A stretch of DNA of 46,469 bases from Alistipes sp. (GTDB lineage Bacteria; Bacteroidota; Bacteroidia; Bacteroidales; Rikenellaceae), in contig JAFNXQ010000069.1 of NCBI GenBank assembly GCA_017383445.1, positions 1 to 46,469 on the forward strand, in the 5' to 3' direction. This document shows positions 17,518 to 24,330 of this stretch, piece after piece. The position numbers and the translations under genes are program-made. The stretch's first letter is position 1; every line of letters starts with the position of its first letter. The notes under the pieces were generated by a model. That model did not search any database. It was not told where the DNA came from and saw only the letters and a list, made by a program, of their open reading frames with translations.

Positions 17518-18105
17518 TTACATCTTTTTCAATTGCGGTGTGAGGTAGCGGCGACAGATAAAGCGGTAGAGCAACAGCATCGAGGCTCCCACCGTAAGAC
17601 CCAGAGCCGCACCCAGGGCGATATCCATAGGGAAGTGGCACGCCAAATAGATGCGTGAGTAGCAGATGAGTGCCGCCACGAGGAACATAGGCAGCAACAT
17701 CCAGCGATGCACCGCCCACGACATAAGGGCTATGGAGGTCATCGTACCGGCGTGTGCCGACACCGTACCATAGCGGCCGGCACCTTTCACAACGTGTATC
17801 AGACCTTCAAGCTCGGGCGTGTGCATAGGTCGCAGACGGGCAGGGAACGACTCCCACGCGTGTTTCAGCGGGCCGGAGTGCTTGAAGATACCTGCCAGAA
17901 TGTCGGTAAGACCCACAGCTGCAGCCACCAACGCAACGAACAGCAGTGCAGCCTTCCATCCCCGACGTCGCCAGATGATGAATATCAGCAACACATAGAG
18001 CCACGACCACACTACGGGCGTGGATACGGCAACCATAAATTTATCCATAAAGGCTCCGCCGTCGAAGTTGAGCCACAGAAAGAGGTCGTGGTCGAATGTG
18101 TACAT
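17518..18105 (-). CDS. PAP2-family membrane phosphatase
   Basis: 195 residues with about five membrane helices. The three phosphatase motifs are present: KHSGPLKHAW...RP (motif 1 region near 75-90), GTVSAHAGTMTS (motif 2, SAHA in place of the usual PSGH, His retained, near 120) and SRIYLACHFPMDIALG (motif 3, SR-H-D, near 155-165). The family removes phosphate from lipid phosphates such as undecaprenyl pyrophosphate, phosphatidic acid or lipid A, with the active site outside the inner membrane. Genome context does not decide the substrate. It sits 10 bp after the antiporter gene and 13 bp before the HAD gene, suggesting an operon. Confidence 0.9.
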   Translation of the reverse strand: MYTFDHDLFLWLNFDGGAFMDKFMVAVSTPVVWSWLYVLLIFIIWRRRGWKAALLFVALVAAAVGLTDILAGIFKHSGPLKHAWESFPARLRPMHTPELEGLIHVVKGAGRYGTVSAHAGTMTSIALMSWAVHRWMLLPMFLVAALICYSRIYLACHFPMDIALGAALGLTVGASMLLLYRFICRRYLTPQLKKM

Positions 18106-18115
18106 AGAGATATGT

Positions 18116-19084
18116 TTATTTCATTAACAAAACAACATAGGTTACATATATCGCAATGTAGAGCAGACCCTCCACACGGGTAATCTTTCGCTTGCCGACA
18201 AGCACAGCCGAGAGCAGCAGCACAACAGCCGAGCCGACAACCATATAGATATCCAGCGGTGTAATATTGCCCATTGTGAGGGGCTTGATAGTGGAGCTTG
18301 CACCCAGAATAAGCAGGATATTGGCTATGTTGGAGCCGATGATGTTACCCAACGCCAGCGAGGGCTTCTTGCTGATGATAGCCGAGATGCTCGACGCCAG
18401 CTCCGGAAGCGACGTACCCGCAGCAACAATGGTGATGGCGATGATAGCCTCGCTGACACCCCACGAACGGGCAATGGCGGTTGCCGACTCCAAGCACATA
18501 TTGCCACCATAAATCAAACCTGCCAGACCCACGATGATAAGGCCAAAGACCTTCCACCAGGGCATCAGATTCTCCGTAGCGGCATCATTCTCGGGAGCCG
18601 CAGCCAAATCGGGAGCATCCTTCTTGGCCGAACGTATTGAGTAGAGGATAACGGCTACATATAGCAGCAGGAAGATGATACCCTCCACGCGGCCGATAGT
18701 ACCCTCCGTACCCGTGCCGAATAGTACATCGGCAGTGGTGAACCACAACAGAATGGATGCAGCGATACACATAGGTATATCGCGGCGGATATTTTCGCGA
18801 GATACAGCTACGGGCTTAATCAGGGCACAGATACCCAAGATGATGAGAGTATTGAAAAGATTTGAGCCTGTAACGTTTCCGATAGCCATCTCGCTACTAC
18901 CCTTCAATGCCGACATAACGCTGACGGTAAGTTCGGGACACGACGTGCCGACAGCCATAACGGTAAGACCGACAACAAATTCAGGTACACGGAAGCGTGC
19001 AGCCATACCAACACAACCCTTGGTAAGCCAGTCGGCACAAACGGTGAGCAACACCAGACCGACGATTAAAAGTAAATAATCCAT
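18116..19084 (-). CDS. Calcium/sodium antiporter (CaCA family, YrbG-like)
   Basis: 322 residues with about ten membrane helices in two inverted halves. The alpha-1 repeat is GTSCPELTVSVMSAL followed by GNVTGSNLFNTLIILG (about 45-85). The alpha-2 repeat is GTSLPELASSISAII followed by LGNIIGSNIANILLILG (about 210-250). Each carries the conserved Glu that binds the cation. Members exchange Ca2+ for Na+ or H+ across the inner membrane. It is the first gene of a probable four-gene transcript (antiporter, PAP2, HAD, queD). Upstream lies a 328-bp gap filled mostly with palindromic repeats, where no convincing promoter could be identified. Confidence 0.93.
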   Translation of the reverse strand: MDYLLLIVGLVLLTVCADWLTKGCVGMAARFRVPEFVVGLTVMAVGTSCPELTVSVMSALKGSSEMAIGNVTGSNLFNTLIILGICALIKPVAVSRENIRRDIPMCIAASILLWFTTADVLFGTGTEGTIGRVEGIIFLLLYVAVILYSIRSAKKDAPDLAAAPENDAATENLMPWWKVFGLIIVGLAGLIYGGNMCLESATAIARSWGVSEAIIAITIVAAGTSLPELASSISAIISKKPSLALGNIIGSNIANILLILGASSTIKPLTMGNITPLDIYMVVGSAVVLLLSAVLVGKRKITRVEGLLYIAIYVTYVVLLMK

Positions 19085-19122
19085 AATAAATCTAAAAATG
19101 TTTCCTTTTTCGGAATTATATC

Positions 19123-19239
19123 TTTTAGGCTTGTAACGTCATTCTGAGCATTTGTTTTTAGACTCTCACGGTCGGCAAACCTCCCTCAGAGTGACGAAAA
19201 ACAAATGCGTGAGAATCTTTTTTAGCAACAAGCCTAAAA
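19123..19239. repeat. Nested palindromic intergenic repeat, CTCAGAGTGACG-type, full copy
   Basis: Several inverted repeats are packed together: outer arms TTTTAGGCTTGT (19123-19134) and ACAAGCCTAAAA (19228-19239), perfect over 12 bp; CGTCATTCTGAG (19137-19148) with CTCAGAGTGACG (19185-19196), 11 of 12; and GCATTTGTTTTT (19148-19159) with AAAAACAAATGC (19197-19208), perfect over 12 bp. The core 19160-19209 recurs almost unchanged at 30809-30856. The arms interleave rather than nest simply, so alternative hairpins are possible. Confidence 0.75.
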
Positions 19240-19311
19240 TGGATAAATCCGTTCTTTTTTTGTTTTCGATTTTTAATGGTTAATGTGTATTGTGTTTGTG
19301 TGTTTTCTGTT

Positions 19312-19414
19312 TTTAGGGAGTTTAGTGAAGTTAAGGAGTTTAAGGAAGTTAGGGATTCGCAAAAACAGATTTTGGGCGTCATCGCTAAACTCACTAAATT
19401 CTCTTCTCTTAATT
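19312..19414. repeat. Intergenic palindromic repeat, TTTAG-type, copy 2
   Basis: Left arm has repeated units such as TTTAGGGAGTTTAGTGAAGT and TTAAGGAGTTTAAGGAAGTT; right arm has CTAAACTCACTAAATTCTC. The arms are approximate complements, so a long imperfect hairpin can form. It fills the end of the gap between the antiporter and the HAD-IIA gene and touches the stop codon of the latter. Confidence 0.6.
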
Positions 19415-20258
19415 ACTCCCTGCTATTTTCCAGCAGCTCGCCCAGCTCGCCTATGTTTGCCACGGTCAGGTGGGGTTGCTTCACGGCGGCGGCAGCCACC
19501 TCGTCGGTGGTCTCACCCGAGAGCACCAACACACCGAAGGCTCCCGCATTGTGGGCCATCTCGATATCGGTGTAGATGCGGTCACCCACCATAGCTATCT
19601 GGTGCGGTTGCAAGCCGTAGCGTTGTCTTACGCCTGTGAGCATCGTGGGGTCGGGCTTGCCCAGCGTGATGTCGGGCTGACGGCCCGTAGCGTGCTCTAT
19701 GCACTTGCAGATAGAGCCGCAATCGACCAGCACGACCTCTTCGTCGGTAGGACACACCCTGTCGGGGTTTGTTGCGACATAGGGCACACCCTGCTGCACC
19801 CACCACGCAGCACGGCACAGGCGACGGTACTCCAAGGTCATATCGAAGGCCACAACCACCACATCGGGACGGTCGGCTGCAGAGTCCTCTGCCACCTCGT
19901 AGCCCGCCTTGCGGAACTCCGACTGCATACTCGGCGTGCCGAGCAGGAACAGACGACGTGCCTCGGGGTAGGTGGTGCGGATGTAGTCTATCGTAGCCAA
20001 CGCTGTGGTGTACATCTCCTCCTTGCTCGCCTCGATGCCCATAGCCGCGAGCTTCGCCAGATAGTCGGCGATAGACTTCGAGGGGTTGTTCGTCAGGAAC
20101 GAATAGGTTATGCCGAGCCTTTTGAGCCTCGCCAGAAAGGGTTTGGTGCAGTCAAAGAGCTGACCGCCCATATATATCGTACCATCCATATCGAGTGCAA
20201 CGTGGCGTATGTCGCCCAGGCGTCGCATCAACTCTTCATCGTTATATACCGAACGCAT
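19413..20258 (-). CDS. HAD-IIA family phosphatase (NagD/PGP-like)
   Basis: 281 residues. Motif I is ALDMDGTIYMG (Asp23 and Asp25), motif II FLTNNPSKS near 57, then the large C2 cap domain (about 80-195), motif III Lys in LGKPDPTML near 205 and motif IV MVGDRIYTDIEMA near 230. The family contains NagD nucleotide phosphatases and phosphoglycolate or p-nitrophenyl phosphatases; the exact substrate is not decided here. It is the last gene of a dense same-strand run, starting 7 bp after the SPOR-like gene, and is followed by intergenic repeats. Confidence 0.9.
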   Translation of the reverse strand: MRSVYNDEELMRRLGDIRHVALDMDGTIYMGGQLFDCTKPFLARLKRLGITYSFLTNNPSKSIADYLAKLAAMGIEASKEEMYTTALATIDYIRTTYPEARRLFLLGTPSMQSEFRKAGYEVAEDSAADRPDVVVVAFDMTLEYRRLCRAAWWVQQGVPYVATNPDRVCPTDEEVVLVDCGSICKCIEHATGRQPDITLGKPDPTMLTGVRQRYGLQPHQIAMVGDRIYTDIEMAHNAGAFGVLVLSGETTDEVAAAAVKQPHLTVANIGELGELLENSRE

Positions 20259-20265
20259 AATTCTG

Positions 20266-20790
20266 CTATTTTACATCTTTTACAACCTTGACACTGTCGG
20301 CCATAACAGCCTCTACGGGTGGCTCCGGCCTGATGGGCTTCGGAATCTCAATGAAGTCGGTTATGGGCAGCGTGCGGCTCTGCACGATAGCCTTCGGGAA
20401 GACCGAACGGAAACGCCACAGCTCGATGATTGCCTCCTCCTTCGTAAGATAGCGACCCGCCGTAACATAGAACGAGGGACTCTCGTAATACATCTCGACA
20501 TTCACGCCGACAAAGGTGTCGCGGAACAGGTCGCGTGCCGCCACAGCCTTCTCGCGTGCCTGATGCGAGTTGTCCGAGAGCAAAAGGATGGTGTAGCCCG
20601 TAACCTTCTCGCGTTTAGGCTTCTGCTCGATGGTGCGGACAGCCATCGAAGCATCACTCTGCTCAACAACCGATACGGGATTCTTACCCGTAGCCAGACG
20701 GCTCTTTACGGCCGCTATATTCTGTGCCGAAACCTCATCGTTCCACGACCAGGCCACAACCGCCAAAAGTAGCAATACAATCTTCTTCAT
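20266..20790 (-). CDS. Secreted SPOR-like domain protein
   Basis: 174 residues. A signal peptide (MKKIVLLLLAVVAWSWNDEVSA) is followed by a low-complexity stretch and a region at about 60-145 with the SPOR-like pattern YTILLLSDNSHQAREKAVAA, then MYYESPSFYVTAGRYLTKEE and FRSVFPKAIVQSRTL. SPOR domains bind glycan strands lacking stem peptides at division sites; small secreted versions are common in Bacteroidales. The assignment rests on the pattern and is divergent from canonical SPOR. It starts 2 bp after the preceding lipoprotein gene and is followed after 7 bp by the HAD-IIA gene, so they share a transcript. Confidence 0.65.
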   Translation of the reverse strand: MKKIVLLLLAVVAWSWNDEVSAQNIAAVKSRLATGKNPVSVVEQSDASMAVRTIEQKPKREKVTGYTILLLSDNSHQAREKAVAARDLFRDTFVGVNVEMYYESPSFYVTAGRYLTKEEAIIELWRFRSVFPKAIVQSRTLPITDFIEIPKPIRPEPPVEAVMADSVKVVKDVK

Positions 20791-20792
20791 AT

Positions 20793-21347
20793 CTACTCTG
20801 TTTTTTCTTCATTTATACTCTTCTCGCCCTCCGGGCCACGCATAACTCTCTCCGACATGCGGCACAGCTCTCCGAGCAGCGTCGGAGGCACAACCTCGGT
20901 GACAGGCTCTGTGGGTTGCACCGTATGGACAACGGCAGCCCCCGCCCTCACAACGGCATCCCAATCAATGGTCACATCCGACATATCGCCACGCATAATG
21001 GCCGACCTCAACGCCAGACTATGCGAGTTATGCACCATATTGACTCTGAACCGAGCCTCAACACGACCTGCCCAGCGGCGTGGGATACGCACCTTCTCTT
21101 CGAGTGTGAGCATCAGCACGCGACGCCCCTTGTAGCCCACCCGAACACGCCCCGTGCGTAGCACGACGGCTCCACCGCCATTGTCAATATTGATGGCGAG
21201 GGTTATGCTCTCGGGTGTGCCGGCACGACCTTCGTCGCCCACGACCTCTGCCACCTCGACACCCAGCAGCCGCCTCTCGTGCGGAGAGGAGCAGCCCACA
21301 ACGGCCATCAGCAGCAACAACGCAAACACTCGCAACAGGACTCTCAT
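20793..21347 (-). CDS. Hypothetical lipoprotein, possibly LEA-like fold
   Basis: 184 residues. The N terminus MRVLLRVFALLLLMAVVGCSS is a lipoprotein signal with the Cys at position 19. The mature part up to about residue 110 reads as beta strands (LGVEVAEVVGDEG, SITLAINIDNGG, GRVRVGYKGRRVLMLTLEEKVRIPRR), reminiscent of LEA14/water-stress type beta sandwiches found in Bacteroidales lipoproteins. I do not recognise a specific family, so the function is unknown. The C terminus is Glu-rich. It starts 5 bp after the ubiE stop and ends 2 bp before the SPOR-like gene, which indicates co-expression with envelope proteins. Confidence 0.7.
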   Translation of the reverse strand: MRVLLRVFALLLLMAVVGCSSPHERRLLGVEVAEVVGDEGRAGTPESITLAINIDNGGGAVVLRTGRVRVGYKGRRVLMLTLEEKVRIPRRWAGRVEARFRVNMVHNSHSLALRSAIMRGDMSDVTIDWDAVVRAGAAVVHTVQPTEPVTEVVPPTLLGELCRMSERVMRGPEGEKSINEEKTE

Positions 21348-21352
21348 ACTCG

Positions 21353-22075
21353 CTACGGCTTACGACCGACATATATCTGTGCTATGCCCAGACTCTGGCT
21401 GCGGCGATAGCAATCCTCAAAACCGGTCTTACGCAACATATCGAGAAACTCGTGCGGAGGGTGGAACTCGGCAATAGAGGCCGGCAGGTAGTCGTAGGCC
21501 TTATCGTCGTGCGACACCATACCTCCCACAGGTCGCATAACGTGGTTCGAATAGAGGCCGTACATCTTACGCACCAGTGGGTTGGGCGGCATAGAGAACT
21601 CCAGCACCACGATATGTCCGCCGCTACGCAGCGTACGCTTTATCTCCGAGAGGCCCTGCTCGATGTTGCCGAAGTTACGCACACCGAAGGCCACCGTAAC
21701 GACATCTACCGAGCTGTCGCCCAGCTCCAGATTCTCGGCATCGCCCTGATAGAGTGCAATATGGTCATCGAGGCCGCGACGGCGAATCTTCTCGGCAGCC
21801 ACCGCAAGCATATTATCCGACAAATCGACACCCATAATGTGTGCCTCGGGGATACGCTTCGCCATCTTGATAGCCAGATCGCCCGTACCCGTTGCAAGGT
21901 CGAGGATGTGCATAGGTTTGAGGCGGCGTACCAGACGCACGACACGGCGACGCCATATCTTGTCAATCGACAACGAGAAGATGTGGTTCAGCTTGTCGTA
22001 GGTCGGGGCGATGTTATCGAACATCTCGCGTACCTCCTCCTTCTTGGTTTTATCGTTCGAATTGTAGGGTTTCAT
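21353..22075 (-). CDS. ubiE: Demethylmenaquinone methyltransferase (UbiE/MenG)
   Basis: 240 residues. The enzyme C-methylates demethylmenaquinol with SAM in the last step of menaquinone synthesis. Characteristic elements are MFDNIAPTYDKLNHIFSL near residue 18 (the UbiE signature YDxLN), the SAM motif ILDLATGTGDLAIKMA near 57-72, GVDLSDNML near 80, and VTVAFGVRNFGNIEQGL near 125. In Bacteroidales only menaquinone is expected, so MenG activity is the likely role. It lies in a compact run, 22 bp downstream of a LolC/E-like permease and 5 bp upstream of a lipoprotein gene. Confidence 0.96.
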   Translation of the reverse strand: MKPYNSNDKTKKEEVREMFDNIAPTYDKLNHIFSLSIDKIWRRRVVRLVRRLKPMHILDLATGTGDLAIKMAKRIPEAHIMGVDLSDNMLAVAAEKIRRRGLDDHIALYQGDAENLELGDSSVDVVTVAFGVRNFGNIEQGLSEIKRTLRSGGHIVVLEFSMPPNPLVRKMYGLYSNHVMRPVGGMVSHDDKAYDYLPASIAEFHPPHEFLDMLRKTGFEDCYRRSQSLGIAQIYVGRKP

Positions 22076-22097
22076 ATCTTTTTCTTCTGTATTTTCT

Positions 22098-23360
22098 CTA
22101 CTGTTTGTATTTCAGCGTCTCCACGGGGTGTATGCGTGCCACGATGAACGACGGCACAACCATAGTGAGCATCGTGACGGCGAGGATAGCCACATTGAGC
22201 AGCACCAGCCACCACAAATCGACCCTGACGGGCAGCTCCGAGAGGATATACCCCGAGGGGTCAAGCTTGACAGGACTCCACAGCCACTGCACAGCCACCA
22301 GAGCCAGACCCGTGAGGTTGCCCCACAAAGCACCCTTTGCATAGAGTAACGCCGCACGCCACAGGAATATTTTACGCACATCGCCATTACGCATACCCTG
22401 TGCTTTGAGCAGACCTATCATTCCCGTACGGTCCAGCACCATAATAAGCATCGCCGAGGCCATATTGAAGAGCAGCACCGTCATCATAATAACGATGATG
22501 ACCGCCGCATTCACATCGTGAGCCTTCAGCCAGTCGAACATTATGGGGTAGCGGTCGGCCAGCGACGAGGTGGCGACATAGGCCATATCGTCGTTACCGC
22601 GGTCGTAGGCCTCAAGGGTAATGTTGTCAATCGCCTGCTCCACCTCACCCACTCTATCCTCCGCGTGGAGGAAGATGTCGTAGCCCGACACCTCATCATC
22701 GGCCCACGAAGCGAGGCGTTGCACATCCCTCACATCGGCAAGGGCCATCATTCTGTCCAGCTCCTCGAAGCCCGTATGGTAGAGTCCCGACACCTTGAAG
22801 CGGTCACGGCGTGGGCGGTTGCCGCCATCCGAAAACAGCATCTCCACCCTGTCGCCGACACCTATGCCCAGCTCTCGGGCGGTACACTGCGAGAGCAATA
22901 TCTCCTTGTGTCGCAACGTGTCGGTGATGTGCGGCAGCTCTCCCTTCATAATCTTCGTCTGCCACCACGCAAGGTCATAGTCGCCACCAACGCCTTTGAG
23001 TTGCAGTCCGCAGACATTGTCGCCACTCTTGGCCATGCCGCTTATGGTGGCGAAGGCCGACACCGCCCTCACATCGCGTAGTGACGAGATAGCCTCCACC
23101 AGTTCGCCATTGGCCCTGATGGGGCGACCCTCCTTGCGGCCCAGCGTGGTCATATCGACCAGCACCACATCGGCAGCGAAGCCTCGCAGGTTGGAGTGTA
23201 TCTCGTGGCGGAAGCCTCCGATGACGGCCAGCGAGAGCAACATTACAACTATGCCGATAGCCACCGACAACGAGGCGATACGCATCATCACCGAAGCTCG
23301 TGACGAACGGTCGAAAGAGGCCGTTCGCTTTGCCAGCATATATTCGATTCCCAATGGCAT
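22098..23360 (-). CDS. FtsX-like ABC transporter permease (LolC/E type)
   Basis: 420 residues with one N-terminal membrane helix (about 25-50), a large periplasmic domain (about 55-265) and three C-terminal helices. The start MPLGIEYMLAKRTASFDRSSRA resembles LolC/LolE permeases of the FtsX superfamily, and the periplasmic part has the MacB-like core fold pattern (RHKEILLSQCTARELGIGVGDRVEMLF). LolC/E with ATPase LolD release lipoproteins from the inner membrane. No ATPase gene lies nearby; a second permease of this kind is at 38261-39451. This is the first gene of the run ending at 19413, behind a -7 element at 23407-23414. Confidence 0.88.
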   Translation of the reverse strand: MPLGIEYMLAKRTASFDRSSRASVMMRIASLSVAIGIVVMLLSLAVIGGFRHEIHSNLRGFAADVVLVDMTTLGRKEGRPIRANGELVEAISSLRDVRAVSAFATISGMAKSGDNVCGLQLKGVGGDYDLAWWQTKIMKGELPHITDTLRHKEILLSQCTARELGIGVGDRVEMLFSDGGNRPRRDRFKVSGLYHTGFEELDRMMALADVRDVQRLASWADDEVSGYDIFLHAEDRVGEVEQAIDNITLEAYDRGNDDMAYVATSSLADRYPIMFDWLKAHDVNAAVIIVIMMTVLLFNMASAMLIMVLDRTGMIGLLKAQGMRNGDVRKIFLWRAALLYAKGALWGNLTGLALVAVQWLWSPVKLDPSGYILSELPVRVDLWWLVLLNVAILAVTMLTMVVPSFIVARIHPVETLKYKQ

Positions 23361-23406
23361 TACCGTGCTTAATTGTAATATTCCGCTCTGTTTTGTATAA
23401 TTCGTA

Positions 23407-23414
23407 CAAAGTTA
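23407..23414 (-). promoter_or_regulatory. Candidate -7 promoter element for the LolC/E-ubiE run
   Basis: On the - strand this reads TAACTTTG, an exact TAnnTTTG match 47 bp before the permease start. The -33 position has only a T-rich stretch. It is divergent from the + element at 23439-23446. Confidence 0.55.
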
Positions 23415-23438
23415 TGGAAAATTTTCGATAAAAATTCT

Positions 23439-23446
23439 TACTTTTG
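23439..23446 (+). promoter_or_regulatory. Candidate -7 promoter element for the metallopeptidase-SGNH-MBOAT operon
   Basis: TACTTTTG is an exact TAnnTTTG match, 122 bp before the metallopeptidase ATG. No clear -33 TTTG. The 6-bp palindrome AGGTATGTAAATACCT (23456-23471) lies just downstream, where a start site or operator would be. Confidence 0.5.
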
Positions 23447-23568
23447 CCTATTATTAGGTATGTAAATACCTATTTAGTGGCTGGGCGAGGCACAATTTTA
23501 TGCCGCAACGGCCGTTTTATAGAGGTAAAAATGATTTTTAATAACCTAATTAACAAAAACAAAGCATT

Positions 23569-24330
23569 ATGTTGGAACTATTGCAAGCAGTACAGGACTA
23601 CGGAACGTATGGCTACGAGAACTCACTGATGGGTGGCATGTCACACTCCGGCTCAATAATTTTGATGGTTGTAATCGGTGTCATCGGCTACATCGTGCAG
23701 GCTCGCCTGCAACACGTCTTTGACAAATACTCGAAGGAGGCCTTCCCCGGCAATATGACCGGTGCAGAGGTTGCCGAGAAGATGTTGCGTGAAAACAATG
23801 TTCACAACGTGAAGATTACGCACGTCGACGGTATGCTCACCGACCACTTCAACCCGCAGAATATGACCGTCAATCTGAGTGACAGCGTCTATTCGTCACG
23901 CAGCATTGCTGCCGCAGCCGTAGCGTGTCACGAGTGCGGTCACGCCATACAGCACGCACAGGGCTACGCACCGCTGGTGTTGCGTTCGTCGCTGGTGCCT
24001 ATCGTGCAGTTCGCATCGAGCATGGCTACATGGGTTATCCTCGCAGGTATCGCCCTGATGGCCTTCTCGGGTAACACCGTCGTATGCTGGATAGGTATAG
24101 CGATGATTGCTATGTCGGCCGTATTCTCTATCGTGACGTTACCCGTGGAGTACAACGCCTCGGCCCGTGCTTTGGAGTGGCTGGAATCGAGCCGCACATT
24201 GCAGGGCGAGCAGCTGAAATATGCCCGCACATCACTCCGCTGGGCAGCACGCACCTATTTGGTGGCGGCGTTGAGTGCCATAGCCACCGTGTTGTATTAC
24301 GTTTCGCTTATCTCGCGTCGCAATGACTAA
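23569..24330 (+). CDS. Membrane zinc metallopeptidase (YugP/DUF2227-like)
   Basis: 253 residues. A membrane helix at about 27-45 is followed by a cytoplasmic/peripheral catalytic region with the zinc motif HECGH in VACHECGHAIQHAQGYAP near residue 122, then two hydrophobic helices (about 145-190) and one at the C terminus. The pattern FNPQNMTVNLSDSVYSSRSIAAAAVACHE is diagnostic of the YugP neutral zinc metallopeptidase family (PF04298). Its substrates are unknown. The ATG at 23569 is the first with family similarity; the TTG or ATG codons upstream add unrelated residues. Its last 8 bp overlap the next gene, implying translational coupling. Confidence 0.93.
   Translation: MLELLQAVQDYGTYGYENSLMGGMSHSGSIILMVVIGVIGYIVQARLQHVFDKYSKEAFPGNMTGAEVAEKMLRENNVHNVKITHVDGMLTDHFNPQNMTVNLSDSVYSSRSIAAAAVACHECGHAIQHAQGYAPLVLRSSLVPIVQFASSMATWVILAGIALMAFSGNTVVCWIGIAMIAMSAVFSIVTLPVEYNASARALEWLESSRTLQGEQLKYARTSLRWAARTYLVAALSAIATVLYYVSLISRRND

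Noticed and set aside
23444..23629. A 61-codon + frame before the metallopeptidase gene.
   Set aside because: It overlaps the start of the metallopeptidase in another frame and begins right at the putative promoter; no domain.
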